Shown here: positions 26,998 through 35,897 of the stretch, piece after piece
How the letters are laid out: every line of letters begins with the position of its first letter
How positions within the stretch are numbered: the first letter of the stretch is position 1
From: DASXAI01 sp963728985
GTDB taxonomy: Bacteria; Actinomycetota; Acidimicrobiia; Acidimicrobiales; Ilumatobacteraceae
NCBI GenBank assembly: GCA_963728985.1
Contig: CAVSME010000003.1
Span: 868,001-932,000 of the forward strand
DNA length: 64,000 bases
Direction: 5' to 3'
Program-made: the position numbers and the translations under genes
Notes under the pieces: model-generated
The model's database searches: none
Told to the model about the DNA's origin: nothing
What the model saw: the letters and a program-made list of their open reading frames with translations, nothing else

Positions 26998-27627
26998 CTA
27001 GGCCGTTTCGAGGATCCGCCGCACCCGCTGGATGCCCCGGGGCAGCGGCTCCACCCGCACGGGCACGCCCGGGCGCGAGGCCACCACCCACTCCGTCGCC
27101 GAGATGGCCAGGCCGACGTGGCCGAGGTCGATGACCGGGTTGTCGCCGCGGGTGAACACGAGATCACCGGGCTCGATCGGCTCATGGCGCCAGTCGACGG
27201 CCCGCCCCAAGCCCGCCTGCGTGACCGAGTACCGAGGGAGGTCCACCCCGATCGTGGCGTAGGCGGCACTGGTGAGCCCGGAGCAGTCGAACGCACTCGG
27301 CCCGGCGGCGCCCTTGCGGTACGGGCGGCCCCGCTGGGCCAGCGCGAACGTGACCACCACCTCGACCGGCGACGGCTCGGGAGGCGGAGGGGCGGGCGCC
27401 GTGGTGGTGGTCGGCGCCGGCACCGTCGTCGTCACGACGATGACGGTGGTCGTGGTGGTCGGCGCCGACGTTCTACGCGTCGTCGTTGTCGGCCGCGACG
27501 TGAACGGCGCTGTGCGCAGCGCGGGCACGACCGCGCTCGTGGCCGTGGCCGAGCCGATGAACAGCGCTACGCCGGCCACGACCGCGACGACGGACGCGGG
27601 CAGGACGAGCTGGTCGGATTTCGGCAC
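26998..27627 (-). CDS. Secreted NlpC/P60 peptidoglycan hydrolase
   Basis: 209 residues: a membrane/signal segment (about 9-30), a TTT-rich linker (about 45-85) and an NlpC/P60 domain with the catalytic Cys in SAFDCSGLTSAAY and His in DLGHVGLAI. It cleaves peptide stems of peptidoglycan outside the cell. GTG start. Linker composition matches other exported proteins here. Confidence 0.88.
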   Translation of the reverse strand: MPKSDQLVLPASVVAVVAGVALFIGSATATSAVVPALRTAPFTSRPTTTTRRTSAPTTTTTVIVVTTTVPAPTTTTAPAPPPPEPSPVEVVVTFALAQRGRPYRKGAAGPSAFDCSGLTSAAYATIGVDLPRYSVTQAGLGRAVDWRHEPIEPGDLVFTRGDNPVIDLGHVGLAISATEWVVASRPGVPVRVEPLPRGIQRVRRILETA

Positions 27628-27651
27628 GCACTGGTGTGTGCGCGCCGGACG

Positions 27652-29229
27652 TCAAACCGGAAGGACGCCGTGCTTGCGCCAGGGCCGATCGAGGTGCTTC
27701 GTCTTGGAGACGTGCAGCCCCCGCCAGATGGCGAGGCGGGTGTCAGCCGGGTCGATCACGTCGTCCACCTTGGCCCAGCCGGCCGCCACGTACGGGTCGA
27801 TGCCCTTGCGCAGCTCCTCGGCCATGCGGATCTTCTCGGCGTCGCGCTCGGCCCCCTGGAGCTGATCCAGCACCCGGCGCTGGCTGATCTCCACCATCCC
27901 GTCGGGGCCCATGACGGCGATCTCGGCCGTGGGCCACACCGCGATGTAGTCGGCCTCGTACTCCCGCCCGTTCATCACGAAGTAGCCGGCGCCGTAGCTC
28001 TTGCGCAGCACGATCGACACCTTGGGCACGGTGGCCTCGGACACGGCGTAGAGCATCTTGGCGCCGTGGCGGATGATGCCCTGCTTCTCCACCGCCGACC
28101 CGACGATGAAGCCGGGCACGTCATGCAGGAACACGAGGGGGATGTCGAACGCATCGCACAGCCACACGAACCGCGCCGCCTTGTCGGCGGCGTTCACGTC
28201 GAGGGCACCGCCGAGGACCATGGGCTGGTTGGCCACGATGCCGATCGGCCGCCCGCCGATCCGCGCCAGCCCGGTGACGATGTTGCGGGCCCACGCCGGC
28301 TTCATCGGGAAGAACTCGCCGTCGTCGACGATCTCCTGGATCACCTTCACCATGTCGTAGGCCCGGCGCGGCGCGGTGGGCACGAGCTTGTAGAGCGACT
28401 CCAGGCGGCGATCGACCGGATCGTTCGTGGCCCGCTCGGGCGGGGGTTCCTGGTTGTGCGACGGGAAGAACGACAGGTACCGGCGGACGACGTCGAGGCA
28501 CTCGGCGTCCGACCCGACCTCCAGGTCGGCCACGCCCGAGACCTTCGTGTGCACCTCCGAGCCGCCCATCTCCTCCTCGGTGACCTCCTCGCCGGTCGCC
28601 GCCCGCACGAGGTGGCGGCCACCGAGCGCCATGGACGACGTGCCCTTCACCATCGGCACGAAGTCGGCCAGGCCGGGGATGTAGGCCGTGCCGGCGGCGC
28701 AGTGGCCGAGCATGGCCGCCACCTGAGGCACGACGCCGCTCAGGTTCACCTGCTCGCGGAACAGCGCACCCATCCCCGCGAACGTGGAGCTGTTGGTCGA
28801 CTGGATGCGGGCCCCGGCCGAGTCGAGCAGCCACACGAGCGGGATGCGCTGGCGCAGCACCAGCTCGCGCAGGCGCGACGTCTTCTGCTCGCCGACGTCG
28901 CCCATCGAGCCGGCCATGATCGTGAAGTCGTAGGCGCAGATCGCCACCCGGCGGCCGTCGATGTCGCCGATGCCGGTGATCACCCCATCGGCAGCCAAGT
29001 AGCCACGAGCGGCGGCCAGCGAGGGGTCCATGGAGTCGGCCAGCTGGCCCAGCTCCACGAACGACCCCGGGTCGAGCAGCAGGTCGAGCCGCTCCCGCAC
29101 GGGCAGCTTCCCCAGGCTGCGCTGGCGGGCGACGAGATCGGGACCGCCCATGCCCTCGGCGCGGTCCTTGCGGCCGCGGAGATCGTCGAGCAGCGGTCCC
29201 CACGCATGCAGATCGGGTTGGTCGGCCAC
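27652..29229 (-). CDS. Acyl-CoA carboxylase carboxyltransferase (beta) subunit
   Basis: 525 residues with both carboxyltransferase halves: GKLPVRERLDLLLDPGSFVELG, LWLLDSAGAR-type sequence, the first oxyanion loop GHCAAGTAYIPGLAD and the second with KSYGAGYFVMNGRE. Homologous to propionyl/acetyl-CoA carboxylase AccD/PccB subunits of actinobacteria. GTG start. Substrate (acetyl-, propionyl-, methylcrotonyl-CoA) cannot be decided by eye. Confidence 0.9.
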   Translation of the reverse strand: MADQPDLHAWGPLLDDLRGRKDRAEGMGGPDLVARQRSLGKLPVRERLDLLLDPGSFVELGQLADSMDPSLAAARGYLAADGVITGIGDIDGRRVAICAYDFTIMAGSMGDVGEQKTSRLRELVLRQRIPLVWLLDSAGARIQSTNSSTFAGMGALFREQVNLSGVVPQVAAMLGHCAAGTAYIPGLADFVPMVKGTSSMALGGRHLVRAATGEEVTEEEMGGSEVHTKVSGVADLEVGSDAECLDVVRRYLSFFPSHNQEPPPERATNDPVDRRLESLYKLVPTAPRRAYDMVKVIQEIVDDGEFFPMKPAWARNIVTGLARIGGRPIGIVANQPMVLGGALDVNAADKAARFVWLCDAFDIPLVFLHDVPGFIVGSAVEKQGIIRHGAKMLYAVSEATVPKVSIVLRKSYGAGYFVMNGREYEADYIAVWPTAEIAVMGPDGMVEISQRRVLDQLQGAERDAEKIRMAEELRKGIDPYVAAGWAKVDDVIDPADTRLAIWRGLHVSKTKHLDRPWRKHGVLPV

Positions 29230-29292
29230 GGCCGTTGCTTACCACGCCCCGCCCGGAAGAACGGCGGGGGCGTCGGTAGGGTCGAACCTCTC

Positions 29293-29943
29293 ATGCGGAC
29301 TGCACCTCTGCTGGCCTTCGCCGGCGCCCTCCTCCTGATCGCGAGCTGCTCGTCGTCGAAGGACGACAACGGCGGTGCTTCGAAAGTGCCGGCCGGCGTC
29401 GTCACCTCGGCCGACGGCTCCTCACCCTCGGACTCGAGCGCCACGACGGCCCCGGCGGACAGCGCATCGAGCGACCCGGCGGCCACCGACGCCACCCCTA
29501 CCAGCCTGCCCTCCGATCCGGCGGCCGCCATCCAGGCCTTCTACAGCCTCGGCGGCGGCAGCCTCACGGGCGACGAGGCCACCTGCATCGTGGGCTCGAC
29601 CGGGCCCGGCATCGTCGACCCGCTCAACGAGGCCCTGACCGGCGGCGTACTCGACCCCGCCACCGGCAAGTCACTGCTGAAGGCGTTCGCCGGGTGCGAG
29701 CCGGCGGCCTACGTGGACTCGACGACGTCGTCGATCGTCTCCCAGTCGGGCGCCACCAAGGACCAGGCGACGTGCGTGCTGCACGCCGTCGACAAGCTCT
29801 TCGTGGCCGACGACGCCGTGCTCACGCAGGCGGCGGGCAACGGCGCCACCGCCGAGTGGCCCGCCCCCGAGCACGACCGCTTCTCGGCCGCCGTCAAGAC
29901 CTGCGTCCCCGACGACCTCGCCGCCAAGATCGTCGACGCCTGA
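29293..29943 (+). CDS. Putative lipoprotein, Ser/Thr/Asp-rich linker
   Basis: 216 residues. The signal peptide ends in LLIASC (lipobox), then a low-complexity Ser/Asp/Thr linker (to about 75) and a helical domain with five cysteines that could pair. The domain is unrecognised; it has the look of DUF-type surface lipoproteins common in actinobacteria. The ATG at 29293 was chosen because the very long frame upstream is the shadow of three reverse-strand genes. Confidence 0.7.
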   Translation: MRTAPLLAFAGALLLIASCSSSKDDNGGASKVPAGVVTSADGSSPSDSSATTAPADSASSDPAATDATPTSLPSDPAAAIQAFYSLGGGSLTGDEATCIVGSTGPGIVDPLNEALTGGVLDPATGKSLLKAFAGCEPAAYVDSTTSSIVSQSGATKDQATCVLHAVDKLFVADDAVLTQAAGNGATAEWPAPEHDRFSAAVKTCVPDDLAAKIVDA

Positions 29944-29956
29944 TCTGCAACGACAC

Positions 29957-30007
29957 AACTGACGCGCCTCAGCCCGAAATACGTGGCACCTCGTACAAGG
30001 GTTGGGG
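29957..30007. repeat. Dispersed intergenic hairpin element, copy B
   Basis: Second copy of the element at 24069-24120, sharing AACTGACGCGCC (one change) and CGTGGCAC. Its inner stem is TACG (29980-29983) with CGTA (29992-29995); the outer stem is CCCGA with TTGGG (one wobble pair). It again sits between convergent genes, just after another enoyl-CoA hydratase stop. Confidence 0.55.
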
Positions 30008-30019
30008 TTGGGGGCCGCT

Positions 30020-30802
30020 TCAGCGGCCCTTCCAGACCGGGTCGCGCTTCTCGGCGAAGGCGGCCAGGCCCTCGGCCGAGTCCTCGGTCATCGTGATGAG
30101 CGTGAGGCCGGCCTGCAGCCGCGGCAGCGCCCGAGCGGAGTCGAGGTCGATCACCTCGTAGAACGCGTCGCGGCCGAGCTTCATCACCGACGGCGACTTC
30201 TTGACCAGCACCGAGGTCACCTCGGCCACCGCCGCGTCGAGCTCGTCGGGGCTCACGACGCGGTTGACGAACCCGATGCGCAGCGCCTCGTCGGCCCGCA
30301 CCCGCCGTCCCGTCATCTGCAGTTCGAGCGCCACCTTGGGCGACATCGACCGCAGCATCGGCACGGTGATCATCATCGGCCACACGCCGACGTCGATCTC
30401 GGGTGTCCCGAAGATGGCGTCGTCGGCGGCGATGATCACGTCGCACATCAGCGCGGCGCCGAAGCCCCCGGCCAGCGCGTAGCCCCGCACCCGGGCGATC
30501 GTCGGCTTGCCCAGCTCCCACACCTCGCGGAACAGCCGGGCCATCTCGCCGCGGGCGTCGTGCAGCGCGGCGAACCCGGCGCCCGCGGCCATGCCCGAGA
30601 GGTCGGCGCCGGCGCTGAACGCCTTGTCACCCGACCCCGTGAGGACCACGACCCGCACCTCGTCGTCGGCCTTGGCGGCGGCGAAGGCCTGGCGCAGCTC
30701 GGTCATCACCGTCCACGACATAGCGTTGCGGCGCTCGGGCCGGTTGATGGCGATGGTGGCGACGTGGTCGTTCACGCCGTAGAGCAGCGACTCGAACTCC
30801 AT
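30020..30802 (-). CDS. Enoyl-CoA hydratase/isomerase family protein
   Basis: 260-residue crotonase-fold protein with AFSAGADLSGM (oxyanion hole 1) and GYALAGGFGAALMCDVIIAADDA, then FGTPEIDVGVWPMM, where one acidic residue is retained. It likely acts in fatty-acid or branched-chain acyl-CoA breakdown. The longer frame upstream is antisense to the glycosyltransferase, so the ATG at 30800-30802 was chosen. The two genes diverge over 42 bases. Confidence 0.87.
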   Translation of the reverse strand: MEFESLLYGVNDHVATIAINRPERRNAMSWTVMTELRQAFAAAKADDEVRVVVLTGSGDKAFSAGADLSGMAAGAGFAALHDARGEMARLFREVWELGKPTIARVRGYALAGGFGAALMCDVIIAADDAIFGTPEIDVGVWPMMITVPMLRSMSPKVALELQMTGRRVRADEALRIGFVNRVVSPDELDAAVAEVTSVLVKKSPSVMKLGRDAFYEVIDLDSARALPRLQAGLTLITMTEDSAEGLAAFAEKRDPVWKGR

Positions 30803-30844
30803 GGACCGGCGACCGTAGCCGGACCCACCGTAACCTGGTCCACC

Positions 30845-31891
30845 GTGCCATCGGCCGCCGTCGTCTCGTTCCGCCTCGGGCGTCCGGACGGAGTGTCGGT
30901 GGTGGCCGAGTCGTGGCGGCGGGCGCTGACCGAGCTGGGGTTCGAGGTCACGACGGTGGCGGGCGTGGGCGACGTCGATCACCTCGTGCACGGGCTCGCG
31001 TTCGACAGCAACGATCCTCCGGACGAGGACCAGCTGGCCGTCGCCATCGACGGCGCCGATGTGGTGATCGCCGAGAACATCTTGTCGATCCCCCTCAACC
31101 TCCCCGCTTCCCGCGCCGTCGCCCGTGCTCTTCGGGGCCGGCCGGCCATCGTCCATCACCACGACCCGCCGTGGCAGAACGCCGGGCGGGAGCACGTCAC
31201 CGAGCTGCCCGTCGACGACCCGGCCTGGCGCCACGTCGTGATCAGCCACCGCACGCGACGGGAGATGGCCGAGCGGGGCTTCGACGCCACCGTGATCTAC
31301 AACGCGTTCGACGTCCAGGACGCCACCGGGGACCGCCTGACCACCCGGGACCAGCTCGATGTGGCCGACGACGAGCCGCTCCTGCTCCACCCGGTGCGCG
31401 CCATCCCCCGCAAGAACATCCCCGGCGCACTCGCCCTGGCCGAGGCGGTCGGCGGCACGTACTGGTTGCCCGGCCCGGCCGAGGATGGCTACGGCCCCAC
31501 CCTCGACGCCCTCCTCGCCGCCACCTCCGTGCGGGTGCTGCGCACGCCCGTGGCCCACGACCGCCCGGCCATGGCCGACGCCTACGCGGCGTGCGACGCC
31601 GTGCTCTTCCCCTCGCACTGGGAGGGGTTCGGCAACCCGCCCATCGAGGCCGCCTTCCACCGCCGACCGGCCGCCGTCGGCGCCTACCCCGTGAGCGCCG
31701 AGCTGCTGGAGCTGGGCTTCCGCTGGCTGCCCGGCGACGACGGCGGGCCGCTGGCGGCGGCACTGGCCGATCCGTCCAGCCTGACCGCCGACCTCGAGCA
31801 CAACTGGACCATCGCCGGGCGCCACTTCGCCCATGACGCCATGCGTGACCGCCTCGGCGCCCTCCTCACCGAGATGGGATGCTGCCCGTGA
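30845..31891 (+). CDS. GT4-like glycosyltransferase
   Basis: 348 residues with two Rossmann-like halves. The C-terminal half has the nucleotide-sugar motif region LFPSHWEGFGNPPIEAAF (the E-X7-E region of GT-B enzymes) and HPVRAIPRKNIPGALALAEA. Unlike typical GT4 enzymes the N-terminal half is short. GTG start at 30845, leaving a conventional PSAAVVSFRLGRPDGVS opening. The stop overlaps the next gene. Confidence 0.82.
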   Translation: MPSAAVVSFRLGRPDGVSVVAESWRRALTELGFEVTTVAGVGDVDHLVHGLAFDSNDPPDEDQLAVAIDGADVVIAENILSIPLNLPASRAVARALRGRPAIVHHHDPPWQNAGREHVTELPVDDPAWRHVVISHRTRREMAERGFDATVIYNAFDVQDATGDRLTTRDQLDVADDEPLLLHPVRAIPRKNIPGALALAEAVGGTYWLPGPAEDGYGPTLDALLAATSVRVLRTPVAHDRPAMADAYAACDAVLFPSHWEGFGNPPIEAAFHRRPAAVGAYPVSAELLELGFRWLPGDDGGPLAAALADPSSLTADLEHNWTIAGRHFAHDAMRDRLGALLTEMGCCP

Positions 31892-32139
31892 CCGATCCCA
31901 TCCGGGCCCGCCGCCAGCAGGTGGCCCGCTGGTCCCTCCTCGCCAACCGCATCGGGTACCTGTTCATCGCCGTGGCCGTCGCCGTGTTCGTCATCGGCTT
32001 CGCCCTCGGCTTCACCCCGCCGGTCGTGGCCGTCGTGGTGACCACGCTGCTCATCGGCTCGGCCCTGCTCCTGCCGTCGATCATCCTCGGCTACGCCGTG
32101 AAGGCGGCCGAGCGGGAAGACCGGGAGCGGGGGCTTTAG
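31888..32139 (+). CDS. Small membrane protein with two hydrophobic segments
   Basis: 83 residues from the GTG that overlaps the glycosyltransferase stop as GTGA (an ATG three codons earlier is also possible). A basic N-terminus, two adjacent membrane spans (about 18-65) and a charged tail. No family recognised. Its TAG stop is the first half of a perfect 22-base palindrome. Confidence 0.7.
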   Translation: MTDPIRARRQQVARWSLLANRIGYLFIAVAVAVFVIGFALGFTPPVVAVVVTTLLIGSALLLPSIILGYAVKAAEREDRERGL

Positions 32140-32158
32140 TGCTCTGGCCAGAGCACTA
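32137..32158. promoter_or_regulatory. Perfect 22-base palindrome, candidate TetR operator
   Basis: Half-site TAGTGCTCTGG repeated exactly inverted, with no spacer, 20 bases before the tetR start. TACCAT (32164-32169) nearby could be the -10 box of tetR. A T-tract expected of a terminator is missing. Confidence 0.6.
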
Positions 32159-32178
32159 GCGATTACCATCGAGTAACC

Positions 32179-32763
32179 ATGTCGACGCGCCTGCCTGCCG
32201 CCGCCCGCCGAGAGCAGCTCCTGGCCGTCGCCCTCGAGGTGTTCGCCCGGGAGGGCTTCCACGGGACGGCCATGAACGACGTGGCCGAGGCGGCCGGCGT
32301 CACCAAGCCCGTTCTCTACCAGCACTTCCGCTCGAAGCGGGAGCTGTACCTGGCCCTCCTCGAGGAAGTGGGCGGCCGCCTGCGCGACGCCATCGGGAAG
32401 GCCACGGTGGAAGCGGGCACGCCCCACGCCCAGGTCGAGCGGGGCTTCCAGGCCTACTTCCGCTGGGTGGCCGACGACCGCGACGCCTTCTTGCTGCTGT
32501 TCGGCGGCGGGGCCCGGCGCGACGAGCAGTTCGCCGAGGCCGTCCGCCGCAACGAGACCACGATCGCCGACGCCATCGCCCCGCTCATCCAGGCCGACAT
32601 CGACCCCGAGCACCAGCGCAACCTGGCCTACGGGCTGGTCGGGTTGGCCGAGGCCACCAGCCGCCGCCTCGTGCGGACCGGCGTCGACTTCGACCCCGAG
32701 CAGGTGGCCCGCCAGGTGTCCGACCTGGCCTGGGCCGGCCTACGTGGCGTTCGCCGCGTGTAG
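32179..32763 (+). CDS. TetR family transcriptional regulator
   Basis: 194 residues: an N-terminal HTH (about 10-56: ALEVFAREGFHGTAMNDVAEAAGVTKPVLYQHFRSK) and a helical ligand domain. It probably binds the 22-base palindrome just upstream and so controls itself. Which neighbouring genes it governs is unclear. Converges on phenylalanine hydroxylase with a 24-base overlap. Confidence 0.9.
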   Translation: MSTRLPAAARREQLLAVALEVFAREGFHGTAMNDVAEAAGVTKPVLYQHFRSKRELYLALLEEVGGRLRDAIGKATVEAGTPHAQVERGFQAYFRWVADDRDAFLLLFGGGARRDEQFAEAVRRNETTIADAIAPLIQADIDPEHQRNLAYGLVGLAEATSRRLVRTGVDFDPEQVARQVSDLAWAGLRGVRRV

Positions 32764-33588
32764 CGCGTACGCGTCGTCGTCGTAGGTGGTGAAGAAGGCC
32801 AGCAACTCGTCGACGGCGTGGTCGAACGACCGGGCGGCGAACAGCACAGGCTGGTACACGGTGATGTCGTAGAGCTGCATCCCCATGGCCCGCACATCGA
32901 AGGGCCGGATGTCGGCCTCGCGGAAGTGATCGAGCTCGCCGAACGACGAGAGGATCCCCGAGCCGTACGTGCGCAGCTCACCGCCCTCCCACAACACGCC
33001 GAACTCGATCGAGAACCAGAAGACCCGCGAGAAGAAGTCCAGCGCGGCCTCGGTCTCGGTACGCAACGACGCCTGCCCGGCCGCTTGGTACAGGTCGGCC
33101 ATGCGCTCGCTGGCCAGGAAATTGGCGTGGCCGATGACCTCGTGGATGATGTCGGGCTCGGGCGTGTAGAGCGGCACGGAGTGGTGGCGCACGTACTGCG
33201 TGGACAGGAACGTCCGCTCCGCCAGCGACCCGTAGAACGTGCGCACCGGCACCAGGCCGGGCACCGGTGCGATCTCGAAACCGGTCAGCCGCTGGAGCCG
33301 ATCGGTCACCGCCGCCAGTTGCGGCACCTCGCGGGTGGGCAGGTCGAGGCGAGCGGCGGCGCGGCGGTACTCGGCGCACGCGTACTGCTCGTGCTTGGGG
33401 GCCAGCTCCTGCGAGACGGTCCGCCAGACCTCGTGCTCGGTGTCGGTGTAGGCCACCTCGGGGATCGGTGCGCCGGCGCGGTAGCCGGCGCTGACGGCGG
33501 CGATCGCGTCGCGCCGGGCCCGGTACTGCGGATCGGCGAAGCCGGGATGGTCGTGATCGAGTGCCACCGCGCTGGCCACGGGCCCCAT
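32740..33588 (-). CDS. phhA: Phenylalanine 4-monooxygenase
   Basis: Non-heme iron, pterin-dependent aromatic amino acid hydroxylase turning phenylalanine into tyrosine. Iron ligands are visible: H149 and H154 in IIHEVIGHANF and E195 in FWFSIEFG; the pterin/substrate region TFYGSLAERTFLSTQYVRH is also present. The start is uncertain: an ATG at 33586-33588 (MGPVASAVALDHDHPGF) gives 282 aa and a 94-base promoter gap. A longer frame from 33684 would overlap the divergent lrp start. Regulation by the adjacent Lrp protein is likely. Confidence 0.9.
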   Translation of the reverse strand: MGPVASAVALDHDHPGFADPQYRARRDAIAAVSAGYRAGAPIPEVAYTDTEHEVWRTVSQELAPKHEQYACAEYRRAAARLDLPTREVPQLAAVTDRLQRLTGFEIAPVPGLVPVRTFYGSLAERTFLSTQYVRHHSVPLYTPEPDIIHEVIGHANFLASERMADLYQAAGQASLRTETEAALDFFSRVFWFSIEFGVLWEGGELRTYGSGILSSFGELDHFREADIRPFDVRAMGMQLYDITVYQPVLFAARSFDHAVDELLAFFTTYDDDAYALHAANAT

Positions 33589-33674
33589 CGTCGCCCACCA
33601 TGGCCCATTCGTCCACCAGACGGCCGGATCACGAGACCTCCAGTCGCTATAGCCGCCCAAATGAGCGATATCGT

Positions 33675-33686
33675 CCATGATCATGG
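33675..33686. promoter_or_regulatory. Palindrome at the lrp start
   Basis: CCATGATCATGG is a perfect 12-base palindrome covering the start codon of the Lrp-type regulator and lying in the shared control region of phhA. Candidate autoregulatory site; not diagnostic for Lrp. Confidence 0.3.
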
Positions 33687-34162
33687 CCACCACCCGGACC
33701 TCGGCGAGACGATTGGACGCCGTCGACCACCGCATCCTCGACGAGCTCCGCGCCGATGGCCGCATGTCCATGAACGAGCTGGCGACGCGGGTCAGCATCT
33801 CCCGCGCCAACGCCTACCAGCGGGTCGAGCGCCTGCAGCGCGACGGCGTGATCACCGGGTTCACCGCCGTCATCGACCACGCCCGGGCCGGGCTCGCCCT
33901 CGCCGCCCTCATCCTCGTGAACGTGGAGCAGCATTCGTGGCGGGAAGCCCGGGCCAAGCTGCAGCAGCTACCGGGCCTCGACCACCTGGCGCTCACCACT
34001 GGCGGGTTCGACTTCGCGCTGATGGTGCGGGTGGCCGACGTCGAGACGCTCCGTGATGTCGTGCTCGACCGGCTGCAGAGCATGCCCGAGGTGCGCTCCA
34101 CCCAGACGGTCTTCGTCCTCGACGAGGACGACGGTCACCGCCCGAAGAACGCGGGGACCTGA
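33683..34162 (+). CDS. Lrp/AsnC family transcriptional regulator
   Basis: 159 residues: an AsnC-type HTH (LDAVDHRILDELRADGRMSMNELATRVSIS..AYQRVERL) and a RAM ligand-binding domain (DHLALTTGGFDFALMVRVAD). Two ATGs (33677, 33683) are possible. Divergent from phenylalanine hydroxylase, a well-known arrangement in which Lrp-type regulators control aromatic amino acid catabolism. Confidence 0.9.
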   Translation: MATTRTSARRLDAVDHRILDELRADGRMSMNELATRVSISRANAYQRVERLQRDGVITGFTAVIDHARAGLALAALILVNVEQHSWREARAKLQQLPGLDHLALTTGGFDFALMVRVADVETLRDVVLDRLQSMPEVRSTQTVFVLDEDDGHRPKNAGT

Positions 34163-34767
34163 GTGGGCTGATAGCGGAACACCCTGGCGAGGTCGATCCC
34201 CCGCACGATGCCGCCGGCGTAGTACGTGATCCCCCACTCGTCGATGAACGACTGATCGGGGAACACGCACAGGTTCACGACGGCGTCGACCGGATCGTCC
34301 TTGTTGACCCAGCCACCGCCGGCGGCCCCCGTACCGAACGCCGACGATCCCGCCAGCGCGGCGCAGTTGGCCGTGGCCGGATTGCCGGACGTGGTCGACT
34401 TCGTCGGCACCTTCGACAGGTACGCGACCGATGCCAGCGTGGGCTCCTCGGCGTAGAGCGACACCAGGTCGACGTAGATGCGAGAGTCGTCGTTGTCGCC
34501 CAACGTCTGGAACCGGCACATCTCCACGGAGCGGCCGAGGAACTGCCACTGCGCTTGCGGGTTGTTGGTGCCCCACATGGCCTGGCGCGTCTGGACGGTG
34601 CCACCCTTGCTGGTGCAGTAGGTCCGGGCGGCGGCCAGATCGAGGCCGGGCACCGTGGTCGTCGTCGTGGCGCTCGAACCGCCGTTGTCGGAGCCGCACG
34701 CCACCACCCCGACCAGCATGGCGGCCAGCCCGAGCGCCGCCCATCCCCCCCGCCCCATCGTCGTCAT
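34135..34767 (-). CDS. Putative lipoprotein
   Basis: 210 residues. The signal peptide ends in LVGVVACGS (lipobox), followed by TTTTT linker residues and a domain with five further cysteines (YCTSKGG, EMCRF, NCAAL, NLCVFPD) ending in VFRYQPTQVPAFF. A similar general pattern is seen in actinobacterial surface lipoproteins, but no family is recognised. It overlaps the lrp 3' end by 28 bases (convergent). The start ATG is at 34765-34767. Confidence 0.68.
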   Translation of the reverse strand: MTTMGRGGWAALGLAAMLVGVVACGSDNGGSSATTTTTVPGLDLAAARTYCTSKGGTVQTRQAMWGTNNPQAQWQFLGRSVEMCRFQTLGDNDDSRIYVDLVSLYAEEPTLASVAYLSKVPTKSTTSGNPATANCAALAGSSAFGTGAAGGGWVNKDDPVDAVVNLCVFPDQSFIDEWGITYYAGGIVRGIDLARVFRYQPTQVPAFFGR

Positions 34768-34837
34768 GGCGCCATTCTCCCCTGCTCGCCACGAGCCTGC
34801 CGGGATGACGAGGCCGGTCGGTCGCGTTGCACCTCGC

Positions 34838-35770
34838 ATGGACACGATCCGCGCTCTCGTCGCCGATCCCGGCGCCCCCGGCCGCCTCTCGCTGCGCGAA
34901 GTGCCGGTGCCCACCGCCCGAGCTTCGGAAGCCGTCGTGGCGGTGGAGGCCATCTCGCTGAACCGGGGCGAGGTGCGCGCCCTCCAGCAGGCCGACGACG
35001 GTTGGCGCCCGGGCTGGGACCTCGCCGGCGTCGTCATGCAGGCCGCCGCCGACGAGACGGGCCCGCCGGCCGGGACGCGCGTCGTGGGATTGGCGGCCCA
35101 GGGATCGTGGGCCGAGCAGGTGGCGGTGCCGTCCGACCTGCTCGCTCGCCTGCCCGAGGCCGTCGATGCCGCCAGCGCGGCGGCGCTGCCCGTCGCCGGG
35201 CTCACCGCGCTGCGGGCCGTCGAGATGGCCGACACCGTGGACAACCGCAGCGTCCTCGTGACCGGCGCCAGCGGCGGTGTCGGCCGCTTCGCCATCCAGC
35301 TCGCGGCGCAGCTCGGTGCCGACGTGACGGCGCTCGTGTCGTCACCGGAGCGGGGGAAGCCGCTCGTCGACCTCGGAGCCGCCGCGGTGGTCATGGCCGT
35401 GCCCGAGGACGCGACGTTCGATGTGATCCTCGAATCCGTCGGGGGCGATGTCCTCGGCACCGCCCTCCAGTCGATCAGGCCCGAGGGGCTCATCGTCAGC
35501 TTCGGGAACTCGTCAGGCGCACCGACCACGTTCGACGTGACCCGCTTCTACCGGCGGGGCGGCGCTCGCCTCTATGCGTTCGTGCTGCACAACGAACTGG
35601 CCCGCAGCGGCTCCGGCGCGCTCGACCTCGCCCGCCTGGCCGGCATGGTGGCCGATGGTCACCTCGACGTCGGCATGGCTCGAGAGGAGGCGTGGACCGA
35701 CGCGCCCGCCGTGGTCGACGCGTTCCTGCGCCGCGAGTTCAGCGGCAAGGTCGTGCTGCGCGTCAGTTGA
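34838..35770 (+). CDS. MDR-family (quinone oxidoreductase-like) dehydrogenase
   Basis: 310 residues, a zinc-independent medium-chain dehydrogenase/reductase: an N-terminal GroES-like domain lacking the zinc-ligand set (SLNRGEVRALQQ) and a Rossmann domain with VTGASGGVGRFAIQLAAQLGA for NADPH. It likely reduces quinones or enones. ATG at 34838 was chosen over upstream ATGs since it opens MDTIRALVADPGAPG. Single gene. Confidence 0.88.
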   Translation: MDTIRALVADPGAPGRLSLREVPVPTARASEAVVAVEAISLNRGEVRALQQADDGWRPGWDLAGVVMQAAADETGPPAGTRVVGLAAQGSWAEQVAVPSDLLARLPEAVDAASAAALPVAGLTALRAVEMADTVDNRSVLVTGASGGVGRFAIQLAAQLGADVTALVSSPERGKPLVDLGAAAVVMAVPEDATFDVILESVGGDVLGTALQSIRPEGLIVSFGNSSGAPTTFDVTRFYRRGGARLYAFVLHNELARSGSGALDLARLAGMVADGHLDVGMAREEAWTDAPAVVDAFLRREFSGKVVLRVS

Positions 35771-35897
35771 AGAACAGGAACGTGATGGCGATCAGGTGGG
35801 CGACCCCGCGGCGCGCGAGCCGGAGCTCGCGGTCCCGCACCGTCGAGGTGCCATGGCGCCGCACCTTGGACGATCCGCCGCTCTCTAACATCCGCAG

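Noticed and set aside
26767..29292. Long + strand frame upstream of the lipoprotein
   Set aside because: Shadow of the transaminase, NlpC/P60 and carboxyltransferase genes; only the last 216 codons have gene character.
32164..32178. TTAC...GTAA inverted repeat as a second TetR operator
   Set aside because: Arms of four bases are too short to be convincing beside the perfect 22-base palindrome.
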